Shown in pieces: positions 21,150 through 31,919 of a DNA stretch of 64,000 bases (its first letter is position 1; every line of letters starts with the position of its first letter). The notes under the pieces are model-generated. The model searched no databases. It had not been told where the DNA came from and was given only the letters and a program-made list of their open reading frames with translations. Source of the stretch: Sporichthya polymorpha DSM 43042 (GTDB lineage Bacteria; Actinomycetota; Actinomycetes; Sporichthyales; Sporichthyaceae); contig NZ_KB913029.1 of NCBI RefSeq assembly GCF_000384115.1, forward strand, positions 3,819,057 through 3,883,056. Direction: 5' to 3'. Both the position numbers and the translations under genes were made by a program.

Positions 21150-22061
21150 GTGGGTAAGGGCGACGGGGGCAAGCCGGGGCTCGGCGGGCTGGTGATCGTC
21201 GACAAGCCGGCGGGGATGACCTCGCACGACGTGGTCGGGCGGATCCGCAAGCTCGCGGGCACGCGCAAGGTCGGCCACGCCGGGACGCTGGACCCGATGG
21301 CGACCGGCGTGCTGGTCGTCGGCATCGAGCGCGCGACACGGTTGCTCGGGCACCTCGCGGGTGGGGACAAGACCTACGCGGCGACGATCCGCCTCGGCGT
21401 CGCCACCGACACCGACGACGCGATGGGGACGCCCACGGCGACCGGAGACGCCTCCGGCGTCCCCGACGAGGCGATCGCGAAGGGCATCGCCGCGCTCACC
21501 GGGGACATCGAGCAGGTCCCGTCGGCAATCAGTGCGATCAAGGTCGACGGCAAGCGGGCCTACAGCCGCGTGCGCGCCGGCGAGGAGGTCGAGCTCGCGG
21601 CCCGCGCCGTGCGGGTCGAGCGGTTCGACGTGCTCGCGACCCGGCGGGTGGACGGGCTCGTCGACCTCGACGTCGAGGTGGACTGCTCCACCGGCACCTA
21701 CATCCGGGCCCTGGCCCGCGACCTCGGCGCCGACCTGGGCGTCGGGGGACACCTGACGGCGCTGCGGCGCACCCGGGTCGGCCCGTTCGGCGTCGACGAG
21801 GCGCGTTCGCTCGAGGAGCTGGCCGAGGAGCTCACGCTCGTCCCGCTGAGCCGGGCGGCCCGCGCGGTGTTCCCGTCGCGGGACGTCGACGCGGACGCGG
21901 CGCGCATCCTCGTCCACGGCGGCTGGCTGCCGGCCGAGCTGGCCGGTGTGCCGGGGGAGACCGGCCCGACCGCGGTGTTCGGGCCCGACGACTGGTTCTG
22001 CGGGCTGGTCGAGGTCCGGAGCGGGCGGGCGCGGCCCGTCGCGGTGTTCGGCGACTCCTGA
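21150..22061 (+). CDS. truB: tRNA pseudouridine-55 synthase
   Basis: Makes pseudouridine 55 in the T-loop of tRNAs. GLVIVDKPAGMTSHDVV and KVGHAGTLDPMATGVLVVG carry the catalytic Asp. Also present are DKTYAATIRLGVATDTDD and a C-terminal domain with VDCSTGTYIRALARDLG. GTG at 21150 is chosen over GTG at 21114 because GGAGG lies 7 nt upstream; the longer form would add 12 residues. About 303 residues, normal for actinobacteria. Confidence 0.93.
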   Translation: MGKGDGGKPGLGGLVIVDKPAGMTSHDVVGRIRKLAGTRKVGHAGTLDPMATGVLVVGIERATRLLGHLAGGDKTYAATIRLGVATDTDDAMGTPTATGDASGVPDEAIAKGIAALTGDIEQVPSAISAIKVDGKRAYSRVRAGEEVELAARAVRVERFDVLATRRVDGLVDLDVEVDCSTGTYIRALARDLGADLGVGGHLTALRRTRVGPFGVDEARSLEELAEELTLVPLSRAARAVFPSRDVDADAARILVHGGWLPAELAGVPGETGPTAVFGPDDWFCGLVEVRSGRARPVAVFGDS

Positions 22062-22134
22062 CGGGCTCCTGCGTACGATGAGCCGCGGCCAGGGCGTGGC
22101 CAGGGACGGCGTGGCAAGAGACGAGGGAGATCGG

Positions 22135-23064
22135 GTGCAGATCTGGCACGGTCTCGGCGACCTGCCGCGCCCGTCCGGTCCGTGCGTCGTCGCGATCGGC
22201 AAGTTCGACGGCGTCCACCGCGGGCATCAGCGGGTCCTCGCCCGCGCGCGCAAGCACGCCGACGAGCGCGACCTGCCGATGTACGTGGTCACCTTCGACC
22301 CGCACCCGGCCGTCGTCCTGCGGCCCGAGGTGGCGCCGAAGATGCTGGGCACCCTGTCCGACCGCCTGGAGCGCCTCGCCGCGCACGGGGCCGACGCGGT
22401 GCTCGTCGTGCCCTTCACCGCCCAGCTGGCCGCCATCACGGCCGACCAGGCCGTGCGGGCCGTGCTCTCGGACGGGCTCAACGCGCAGGTCGTGGTCGTG
22501 GGCGCGGACTTCCGCTTCGGCTCCGGAGCCGCGGGCGACGTGTCGTTCATGCGCGCGATGGGGGAGAAGCACGGGTTCGTCGTCGACGCCGTCGAGCTGC
22601 AGTCGGACGACACCGACCGGTTCTCCTCGACCCGGGTCCGGGAGTTGCTCGCCGTCGGGGACGTCGCCGGCGCCGCCGGCATCCTCGGCCGGCCCTACAC
22701 GGTCACGGGCCCGGTGATCCGCGGCGAGCAGCGCGGCCGCGACCTGGGCTTCCCCACGGCGAACCTGGAGGTCCCGGACGAGCTGGCCAGCCCGCTCGAC
22801 GGCGTCTACGCCGGCTGGCTGGTGGACGGCACCGAGCGGTACCCGGCCGCGATCTCGGTCGGGGACAACCCGACGTTCGCGAACGCGTCCCATCGAGTCG
22901 AGGCCTACGTCCTGGACCGCACGGACCTGGACCTCTACGGCAAGAAGGTCTCGGTCGAGTTCGTCGCCTGGCTGCGCGACATGGTCCCGTTCGAGGGCAT
23001 CGAGCCCCTCAAGGAGGCCATGAAGGCCGACGTCGAGGAGGCCCGGCGCGTCCTCGGCGCCTGA
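22135..23064 (+). CDS. ribF: Bifunctional riboflavin kinase / FAD synthetase
   Basis: Makes FMN from riboflavin, then FAD. The N-terminal nucleotidyltransferase has IGKFDGVHRGHQRVL (HxGH-type motif) and FSSTRVRELL. The C-terminal riboflavin kinase has GRPYTVTGPVIRGEQRGRDLGFPTANL, DGVYAGW and VEFVAWLRDM. 309 residues. GTG at 22135 follows GAGGGAGA. A TACGAT hexamer at 22073-22078 could give a separate promoter with a leader of about 50 nt. It lies between truB and rpsO as in many Gram-positives. Confidence 0.94.
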   Translation: MQIWHGLGDLPRPSGPCVVAIGKFDGVHRGHQRVLARARKHADERDLPMYVVTFDPHPAVVLRPEVAPKMLGTLSDRLERLAAHGADAVLVVPFTAQLAAITADQAVRAVLSDGLNAQVVVVGADFRFGSGAAGDVSFMRAMGEKHGFVVDAVELQSDDTDRFSSTRVRELLAVGDVAGAAGILGRPYTVTGPVIRGEQRGRDLGFPTANLEVPDELASPLDGVYAGWLVDGTERYPAAISVGDNPTFANASHRVEAYVLDRTDLDLYGKKVSVEFVAWLRDMVPFEGIEPLKEAMKADVEEARRVLGA

Positions 23065-23230
23065 CGCCCCGCGACGGGGTGCCGAGGGGCAGCCGGGGGA
23101 CGATTTCGGGCACCGACACCTGCGCTGATAGCCTGACGGACGCCGTGAAACGGCCGCGGAGAGACAGAGCCCGGGTGGACCTGCCCCGGCGCGCCGCGCA
23201 GCGACCCCCGACAGGAGCCCTGAGCAGTTC

Positions 23231-23500
23231 ATGCCGCTCGACAGTGCACAGAAGAAGGCGATTCTCTCCGAGTACGCCCTGAGCCCGAACGACACGGGTT
23301 CCCCGGAGGCCCAGGTCGCGATGCTCACCAAGCGCATCAGCGACCTGACCGAGCACCTGAAGGTGCACAAGCACGACCACCACAGCCGTCGTGGCCTGCT
23401 CCTGCTCGTGGGTCGGCGCCGCCGGCTCCTGCAGTACCTGGCCAAGACCGACATCAACCGCTACCGCTCGCTCATCGAGCGGCTTGGCCTGCGTCGATAG
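23231..23500 (+). CDS. rpsO: 30S ribosomal protein S15
   Basis: An 89-residue primary 16S rRNA-binding protein. [20 protein letters not shown]-type N-terminus, [25 protein letters not shown] and [12 protein letters not shown] are all present. The 166 bp upstream contains a possible -10 (TAGCCT near 23129) and a small stem GCCGT/ACGGC, so a structured leader of about 95 nt is likely. In other bacteria S15 represses its own leader; that is only a possibility here. Followed by pnp, the classic rpsO-pnp pair. Confidence 0.95.
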   Translation: MPLDSAQKKAILSEYALSPNDTGSPEAQVAMLTKRISDLTEHLKVHKHDHHSRRGLLLLVGRRRRLLQYLAKTDINRYRSLIERLGLRR

Positions 23501-23662
23501 CGCAGGTCCGGGAACAACCAAACCGTAGGAGCGGTCGGTAAGCGGACATCTCCGCCGCCGGTCCTCGGTAGTGGCCCCCGGAGCCGCGCTGAGCCTTCCA
23601 GGTTCGACGAACTCTCCGTAGGCCTCGATCGAAGACCGGTCGAGAACGTCGCGCGAACCCGG

Positions 23663-23686
23663 CCTCTCCTCGACCCAGAGGAGGGG
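23663..23686 (+). promoter_or_regulatory. Hairpin pairing with the pnp Shine-Dalgarno
   Basis: CCTCTCCTC (23663-23671) can pair with GAGGAGGGG (23678-23686) around a 6 nt loop, one G-U pair among nine. The 3' arm is the ribosome binding site for GTG at 23692. The structure would hide it. PNPase is known to control its own mRNA through leader structures in other bacteria, so this may be a local version. Confidence 0.5.
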
Positions 23687-23691
23687 AGCCC

Positions 23692-25913
23692 GTGGAGGGT
23701 CCCGAGATCACTTTCGCCGAAGCCACCATCGACAACGGCCGCTTCGGCAAGCGCACCATCCGGTTCGAGACCGGTCGTCTCGCCAAGCAGGCGGCCGGCT
23801 CGGCCGCCGTCTACCTCGACAGCGGCACGATGGTGCTGTCCGCGACCACCGTCGCGAAGAGCCCGCGGGAGAACCTGGACTTCTTCCCGCTCACGGTGGA
23901 CGTCGAGGAGCGCATGTACGCCGCGGGCCGGATCCCCGGCTCGTTCTTCCGTCGTGAGGGCCGCCCGTCCGAGGACGCGATCCTCACCTGCCGCCTGATC
24001 GACCGTCCGCTGCGCCCGAGCTTCGCCAAGGGCCTGCGCAACGAGATCCAGATCGTCGAGACCATCCTGGCGCTGGACCCGGACGACCTCTACGACGTGG
24101 TCGCGATCAACGCGGCCTCGATGTCGACCCAGATCTCCGGCATCCCGTTCTCGGGCCCGATCGGGGGCGTCCGCGTCGCGCTGATCGAGGACCAGTGGGT
24201 CGCGTTCCCGCGGCACTCCGAGCTCGAGCGCGCCGTGTTCGACATGGTGGTCGCCGGTCGCGTCCTCGAGTCCGCCAATGGTGAGACTGACGTCGCGATC
24301 ATGATGGTCGAGGCCGAGGCCACGACCGAGACGATCGACCTGATCGCCGTCGGCGCGACCGCGCCGACCGAGGAGGTCGTCGCCGAGGGCATCGAGGCGT
24401 CCAAGGCATTCATCAAGGTCCTGTGCGCCGCGCAGAGCGACGTGGCGACCCGCGCGGCCAAGGAGGTCGCGGAGTTCCCGATCTTCCTCGACTACAGCGA
24501 CGACGTGCTGGAGGCCGTGACGGCCGCCGCCCGTGAGGAGCTCGCCGCCGCGCTGACCATCGCCGGCAAGCAGGAGCGCGAGGCCGAGCTGGACCGCGTC
24601 AAGGCCGTCACGATGGAGAAGCTCGTCGGCCAGTTCGAGGGTCGCGAGAAGGAGATCTCCGCGGCGTTCCGCTCGGTGACCAAGAAGGTCGTCCGCGAGC
24701 GGATCACCAAGGAGAAGATCCGCATCGACGGTCGCGGGCTGAAGGACATCCGTCAGCTCACCGCCGAGGTCGAGGTCATCCCGCGGGTGCACGGCTCGGC
24801 GCTCTTCGAGCGCGGCGAGACCCAGATCCTGGGCGTGACGACCCTGAACATGCTGCGCATGGAGCAGATGATCGACACGCTCAACCCCGAGAAGACCAAG
24901 CGCTACATGCACAACTACAACTTCCCGCCCTACTCGACCGGTGAGACCGGTCGCGTCGGGTCGCCGAAGCGCCGCGAGATCGGCCACGGCGCGCTGGCGG
25001 AGCGGGCCCTGCTGCCCGTCCTGCCCAAGCGTGAGGAGTTCCCCTACGCGATCCGTCAGGTGTCCGAGGCGCTCGGCTCCAACGGCTCGACGTCGATGGG
25101 GTCGGTCTGCGCGTCGACACTGTCGCTGCTCAACGCCGGCTGCCCGCTCAAGGCGCCGGTCGCCGGCATCGCGATGGGCCTGGTCTACGAGGGCGGCGAG
25201 TACACCACGCTCACCGACATCCTCGGCGCCGAGGACGCCTACGGCGACATGGACTTCAAGGTCGCCGGCACCAAGGAGTTCGTGACGGCCCTTCAGCTCG
25301 ACACGAAGCTCGACGGCATCCCGGCCTCGGTCCTCGCCGGTGCGCTGACCCAGGCCCGCGAGGCCCGGCTGCACATCCTCGACGTGATGAACGAGGCGAT
25401 CGACCGCCCCGACGAGATGAGCGACTTCGCGCCGCGCATCATCACGATCAAGATCCCGGTCGACAAGATCGGCGAGGTGATCGGGCCGAAGGGCAAGATC
25501 ATCAACCAGATCCAGGCCGACACCGGTGCCGACATCAGCATCGAGGACGACGGCACGATCTACGTCGGTGCCACCAACGGCCCGGCGGCGGAGGCGGCGC
25601 GCAACCAGATCAACGCCATCGCCAACCCGACGATGCCGGAGGTCGGCGAGCGCTACCTCGGCACCGTCGTGAAGACGACGACGTTCGGCGCGTTCGTCTC
25701 GCTCGTCCCCGGCCGCGACGGGCTGCTGCACATCTCGCAGCTCCGCAAGCTGTCCGGCGGCAAGCGCGTCGAGAACGTCGAGGACGTGCTCTCGGTCGGG
25801 CACAAGCTGCTCGTCGAGATCGCGGAGATCGACCAGCGCGGCAAGCTCTCGCTGGTGCCGGTCGTCGAGGGCGAGGAAGGGGAGTCGTCCGACGACTCCG
25901 CCGGCGACGCCGA

Positions 25914-25917
<4 letters not shown>
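23692..25917 (+). CDS. pnp: Polyribonucleotide nucleotidyltransferase (PNPase)
   Basis: Phosphorolytic 3'-5' exoribonuclease and RNA-tailing enzyme, 741 residues. Two RNase PH domains (about 15-230 and 330-560; [20 protein letters not shown], and [19 protein letters not shown] in the second) are separated by a helical domain. KH starts near residue 585 ([20 protein letters not shown]) and S1 near 653 ([21 protein letters not shown]). Ends with an acidic tail. GTG at 23692 behind GAGGAGGGG. Its stop overlaps the next start by 4 bp. Confidence 0.96.
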
Positions 25918-28083
<2,166 letters not shown>

Positions 28084-28178
28084 ACACCTGAAACTCTTCT
28101 GGGTGATTGACACGACGGCGTCCGGTCGGTCGCCCGCTTGCGCAGGGTGGAAAACGGGTGTTGAGTGTCACTTTCGCC

Positions 28179-28207
28179 TTGACGCGGCCCCGGGTTGCCA
28201 CTACGCA
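28179..28207 (+). promoter_or_regulatory. Possible promoter for the LPGTG surface protein
   Basis: TTGACG (28179-28184) and TACGCA (28202-28207) are separated by exactly 17 nt, within the 240 bp gap after dapB. The gap is less GC-rich than the surroundings. The -10 lacks the usual final T. Transcription would give a leader of about 110 nt before ATG at 28324. Confidence 0.35.
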
Positions 28208-28323
28208 CAGCAGAGAATTCTGAGCATTCCGTCCGGAACCCGCTCCAGATGGGACTCCTTCGCAGGAATGTGGCGTATCGTCTCCGGATTCGCCCGCCCT
28301 GCCGACGTCACGACGAGGTACGC

Positions 28324-29859
28324 ATGACTCTCCGCGCTCCCCGCCGCATTGCGGCTCTCCTCGCCGCTCCGGCCTTCGTCGCCGCCGGTGTGGCTGCGGC
28401 CGCTCCGGGCGCCGACGCCGCTGCCACCACCGAGCCGACCTACCAGGGTTCCGCGCTCGCCGTGAGCGCCAAGGTCGGCATCGCCGGCTCCACGATCCTC
28501 GACGAAGTTCTTCCCGGGCTCATCACCTACCCGCCGGGGGCGACGCAGTCGCTCCTCGAGCTCCCCGCCGAGCTCTCGCAGCTCGTCACCCTCAAGGTCC
28601 TGAACGCCTCCTCCGAGGTGCAGGACGGCAAGCTGGTCTCCAACGTCAGCACCGCGAACCTCGGCGTCCTCGGTGACGTCATCGGCGCCAAGGTCATCAA
28701 CGCGGACTGCCTCTCCGACGCCGGCCAGAACACCGGCGACAGCCAGATCGCCGGGCTGACCATCGCCGGCACCAAGGTGCCGGTCGACCCGGGTCCCAAC
28801 GTCCGCATCGAGCTGCCCGACGCGCTCGCGGCCTTCGTTCAGGGCTCGATCGTCATCGACGAGCAGGTGAAGACCGACGACGGCGGCCTGCAGGTCACCG
28901 CCCTGCACATCAACCTGGTCGTGGCCCCGACCGCGCTCGACGACGCGCTGAACTCGGTCATCGCCTCGGTGCGTGAGGCCGCCCAGTCGGTCAAGGTCGT
29001 GCTCGAGGAGGTCACCGGCAAGACGCTCGACCAGCTGATCGGCAACGTCGACAAGAGCACCGGCGACAAGACCGGCGACCAGAAGGCCGCCAAGACGCCG
29101 AAGAAGGGCGCCCAGGACGCGGACCGCGCCGAGGTGCGCGCCTCCGCCGCGGCCCCCGCCGCCCCGCAGGCGGCCACGGAGACCGAGGCCGGCACCGAGG
29201 CCGCGGCGCCGGCCGCCGAGGCCGAGCAGGCCGCTCCGGTCCAGAAGACGGACGATGCCGAGGTCGACGCCGCCGAGGAGACCGCGGTCGCCGAGGAGGC
29301 CACCGAGGCCGAGGACACGACCGCCACCGAGGACGTCACGGCGACCGAGGACGCGACCGTCACCGAGGACACCGACGCCGCGGCCGCCGCCGAGCGCGCC
29401 GAGCGGTCGGAGAAGGGCGCCAAGGCCGCGAAGCCGGCCGAGGAGACCTCCACCGACCCCGCGGTCGCCCCGGCGCCCGCCGAGGCCGCTCCGGTGGCCG
29501 CGCCGGCTCCGGCCGCCCCGGCCGACGTCAAGCCGACCGACTCCAAGTCCGAGGCCAAGGGTGAGAAGGCCGGCCAGAAGGCCGGGTCCGACCTGGCCGC
29601 GCTCGACACGGTCCGCAAGGCCGTCCCGTCCGCGGCGGACATCGCCGGCGCGGTCGGTGTGGACATCGTCGTCAGCCAGGTCACCTGCGCCGGGAAGCCC
29701 GGCAAGGAGGTCGCCAAGGTCAACCAGCTGCCGGGCACCGGTGGCAACGGGGACGCCACGCGCGACGTCGCGATCGCGGGCCTCGGCCTGCTGGCCGCCG
29801 GCGGTGCGGCGGTCTACGTGACCCGTCGCCGCGGCCGCGGGCGCCACGCGGCGATCTGA
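28324..29859 (+). CDS. Cell-wall-anchored choice-of-anchor P-type surface protein with LPGTG motif
   Basis: A 511-residue exported protein. A signal peptide ends near ADAAA (residue 37). Residues about 40-230 resemble the choice-of-anchor P domain (VINADCLSDAGQNTGDSQIAG, then VDPGPNVRIELP). Then about 180 residues of Ala/Glu/Thr/Pro linker with TATED-type repeats, a short return of the N-domain pattern (VDIVVSQVTCAG), and LPGTGG near residue 469 followed by a hydrophobic segment and an Arg-rich tail, the sortase sorting signal. ATG at 28324 follows GAGGTACG. A sortase is not in the window. Likely a wall-spanning structural or adhesion protein; ligand unknown. Confidence 0.8.
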   Translation: MTLRAPRRIAALLAAPAFVAAGVAAAAPGADAAATTEPTYQGSALAVSAKVGIAGSTILDEVLPGLITYPPGATQSLLELPAELSQLVTLKVLNASSEVQDGKLVSNVSTANLGVLGDVIGAKVINADCLSDAGQNTGDSQIAGLTIAGTKVPVDPGPNVRIELPDALAAFVQGSIVIDEQVKTDDGGLQVTALHINLVVAPTALDDALNSVIASVREAAQSVKVVLEEVTGKTLDQLIGNVDKSTGDKTGDQKAAKTPKKGAQDADRAEVRASAAAPAAPQAATETEAGTEAAAPAAEAEQAAPVQKTDDAEVDAAEETAVAEEATEAEDTTATEDVTATEDATVTEDTDAAAAAERAERSEKGAKAAKPAEETSTDPAVAPAPAEAAPVAAPAPAAPADVKPTDSKSEAKGEKAGQKAGSDLAALDTVRKAVPSAADIAGAVGVDIVVSQVTCAGKPGKEVAKVNQLPGTGGNGDATRDVAIAGLGLLAAGGAAVYVTRRRGRGRHAAI

Positions 29860-29902
29860 CGCCCGCGTTCGGCCCGAGACAGCACGAGACAGCACGAGAC
29901 AG

Positions 29903-29938
29903 CGACGGCGCCGCTCCCGACCGGGAGCGGCGCCGTCG
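29903..29938 (+). terminator. Strong stem-loop after the surface protein gene
   Basis: A perfect 16 bp GC-rich stem (29903-29918 with 29923-29938) and a GACC loop. No T-run follows, as is common for actinobacterial terminators. Just before it, a 10 bp unit GAGACAGCAC is repeated almost three times (29876-29905). Confidence 0.75.
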
Positions 29939-29992
29939 GCCTGTCAGGGGGGTGCGGCATTCTGGGGCAGGCCGCAACGAGAAGGGATTCCC

Positions 29993-30766
29993 ATGACGCT
30001 GGACACCGCGCAGGAGCCGGACGTGACCGCAGGATCGGGTGCCGCCGGTGACGACGGTGTGGTGTTCCGCAGCGACGTGACCGTCGAGCTCGTCAAGGCC
30101 TCGGCCAGCGACGCGGACGTGCTGTTCGCGGCGCGGGTGTCGACCAAGGGGGAGCAGTCGCTCGAGGACGTGGAGGCCGACGCCTCCCGGTCGGTCGGGC
30201 TGATCCGCTACCTGATGCGGGACCGGCACGGCAGCCCGTTCGAGCACAACTCGATGACCTTCTACGTGCAGGCGCCGATCTTCGTCTTCCGCGAGTTCAT
30301 GCGCCACCGCATCGCCTCGTACAACGAGGAGAGCGGCCGCTACCGCGAGCTGCGGCCGGTGTTCTACGTCCCCGGCCCCGAGCGCAAGCTGCGCCAGGTC
30401 GGCAAGCCCGGGGCGTACACGTTCGAGGACGGGACGCCGGAGCAGCACGAGCTCGTCACGCGGGCGACGCAGGACGCCTGCCGGACGGCCTACGCGGCGT
30501 ACCAGGAGATGCTCGCCGCCGGCGTCGCCCGCGAGGTCGCGCGGATCGTCCTGCCCGTCACGACGTACTCCTCGATGTACGTGACGATGAACGCCCGCGC
30601 GCTGATGAACTTCCTGTCGCTGCGGACCAAGCGGGAGGACTCGACGTTCCCCTCGTTCCCCCAGCGGGAGATCGAGATGGTCGCCGAGGTCATGGAGGCC
30701 CGCTGGGCGGAGTTGATGCCGCTGACGCACCAGGCCTTCGACGCCAACGGACGCGTCGCCCCCTGA
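29993..30766 (+). CDS. thyX: Flavin-dependent thymidylate synthase
   Basis: Makes dTMP from dUMP using methylene-tetrahydrofolate and FADH2. The ThyX signature RHRIASYNEES (RHRx7S) is near residue 104, with RDRHGSPFEHNS upstream and SLRTKREDSTFPSFPQREI near the C-terminus. 257 residues. ATG at 29993 follows GAGAAGGG. It precedes dapA, as in M. tuberculosis. Whether a classical ThyA also exists cannot be seen here. Confidence 0.95.
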   Translation: MTLDTAQEPDVTAGSGAAGDDGVVFRSDVTVELVKASASDADVLFAARVSTKGEQSLEDVEADASRSVGLIRYLMRDRHGSPFEHNSMTFYVQAPIFVFREFMRHRIASYNEESGRYRELRPVFYVPGPERKLRQVGKPGAYTFEDGTPEQHELVTRATQDACRTAYAAYQEMLAAGVAREVARIVLPVTTYSSMYVTMNARALMNFLSLRTKREDSTFPSFPQREIEMVAEVMEARWAELMPLTHQAFDANGRVAP

Positions 30767-30893
30767 GCCGCAGAACGCTCGCTGCGTCCCGGCGAGTGGC
30801 TGGTGTCACGCCCGTAACGCCGGGGCCGTCCGGCGCGATTGTCGGTCAGATCGCGTTGCCGTCCGAAACCCCCGAGCGGGCGGCGACGCGATC

Positions 30894-30927
30894 AGCCAAT
30901 TCGGCAATTGGCTTGTGCCGCGGGCAC
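30894..30927 (+). terminator. Two consecutive hairpins between thyX and dapA
   Basis: AGCCAATT/AATTGGCT (8 bp stem, CGGC loop, 30894-30913) is followed at once by GTGCC/GGCAC (30915-30927). They lie in the 223 bp gap between thyX and dapA, which shows no convincing ORF. They may end thyX transcripts or mark a binding site for a regulator. Confidence 0.45.
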
Positions 30928-30976
30928 GGGCGGCCGGAACTGCGCAACCCGCGCCTCGCGGCGCAGGTGGGAACGG

Positions 30977-30982
30977 TACGTT
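30977..30982 (+). promoter_or_regulatory. Possible -10 element TACGTT before dapA
   Basis: TACGTT ends 7 nt before ATG at 30990. This spacing fits transcription starting at or next to the ATG, so the dapA mRNA may be leaderless. Confidence 0.45.
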
Positions 30983-30989
30983 GACGACC

Positions 30990-31913
30990 ATGGCTGCCTC
31001 GTCCGCTTCCGCTCCGCCCGGCGTCACGCCCGAGACCCCCTTCGGCCGGGTGCTGACCGCGATGGTCACCCCGTTCACGCGCGACGGCGCGCTCGACCTC
31101 GAGGGCGCGGCGCGTCTGGCCGCCGAGCTGGTCGACCAGGGCGGGCACGACGGACTCGTCATCAACGGCACGACCGGCGAGGCGCCGACGACCTCGGACG
31201 CCGAGAAGGAGCAGGTCCTGCGGGCCGTCGTCGAGGCCGTGGGGGACCGCGCGAGCATCGTCGCCGGCGTCGGCACCAATGACACCCGCCACACCGTGGA
31301 GCTGGCGCGCTCGGCCGAGAAGGCCGGAGCGCACGGCCTGCTGGTCGTGACGCCGTACTACAACAAGCCGCCGCAGAGCGGGCTGGCCGCGCACTTCCGC
31401 TCGGTGGCGGACAGCACCGGCCTGCCGGTGATCCTCTACGACATTCCGGGCCGCTCCGGGGTGCCGATCGCCACGGACACGTTGCTGCGCCTGGCCGAGC
31501 ACGACCGGATCGTCGCGGTCAAGGACGCCAAGGACGACCTCGGCGCCGCCAGCACCGTGCTCGCCAACACGAACCTCGCGTACTACTCGGGCACCGACAT
31601 GCTCAACCTGCCGCTGCTGTCGGTCGGCGGGGTCGGATTCGTCTCCGTGGTCGGGCACATCGTCGGCCCGCGTCTGCGCGAGCTCGTCGACGCGTACGTG
31701 GCCGGCGACGTCGCGCGGGCGAAGGAGATCCACCAGGGCCTGCTGCCGATCTACGAAGGCATCTTCCGGTCCCAGGGCGTCATCCTCGTCAAGGCCGCGC
31801 TGGGCCTGCAGGGGCGTCCCGGTGGCCCGGTCCGCTCGCCCCTCGTCGACGCCACGACCGCCGAGATCGAGCGCCTGCGCGCCGATCTCGCGGCCGGCGG
31901 CCTCGCCCTGTAG
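30990..31913 (+). CDS. dapA: 4-hydroxy-tetrahydrodipicolinate synthase
   Basis: Condenses pyruvate with aspartate semialdehyde, first committed step to diaminopimelate and lysine. Family marks: LTAMVTPFTRDGALDLE, VINGTTGEAPTTS, VTPYYNKPPQSGL with the catalytic Tyr, VILYDIPGRSGV, and the Schiff-base Lys in IVAVKDAKDDL. ATG at 30990 is preferred because TACGTT lies 7 nt upstream; TTG at 30981 with AGGTGGG at a good distance would add three residues (MTT). RNase J follows after 6 bp. Confidence 0.94.
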   Translation: MAASSASAPPGVTPETPFGRVLTAMVTPFTRDGALDLEGAARLAAELVDQGGHDGLVINGTTGEAPTTSDAEKEQVLRAVVEAVGDRASIVAGVGTNDTRHTVELARSAEKAGAHGLLVVTPYYNKPPQSGLAAHFRSVADSTGLPVILYDIPGRSGVPIATDTLLRLAEHDRIVAVKDAKDDLGAASTVLANTNLAYYSGTDMLNLPLLSVGGVGFVSVVGHIVGPRLRELVDAYVAGDVARAKEIHQGLLPIYEGIFRSQGVILVKAALGLQGRPGGPVRSPLVDATTAEIERLRADLAAGGLAL

Positions 31914-31919
31914 AGCTCG

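Noticed and set aside
28103-28327. 74-codon frame between dapB and the surface protein
   Set aside because: Weak composition, no Shine-Dalgarno, and it overlaps the probable promoter of the next gene.
30796-30984. 62-codon frame between thyX and dapA
   Set aside because: No ribosome binding site or domain; it overlaps two hairpins and the dapA promoter region, so the gap is treated as regulatory.
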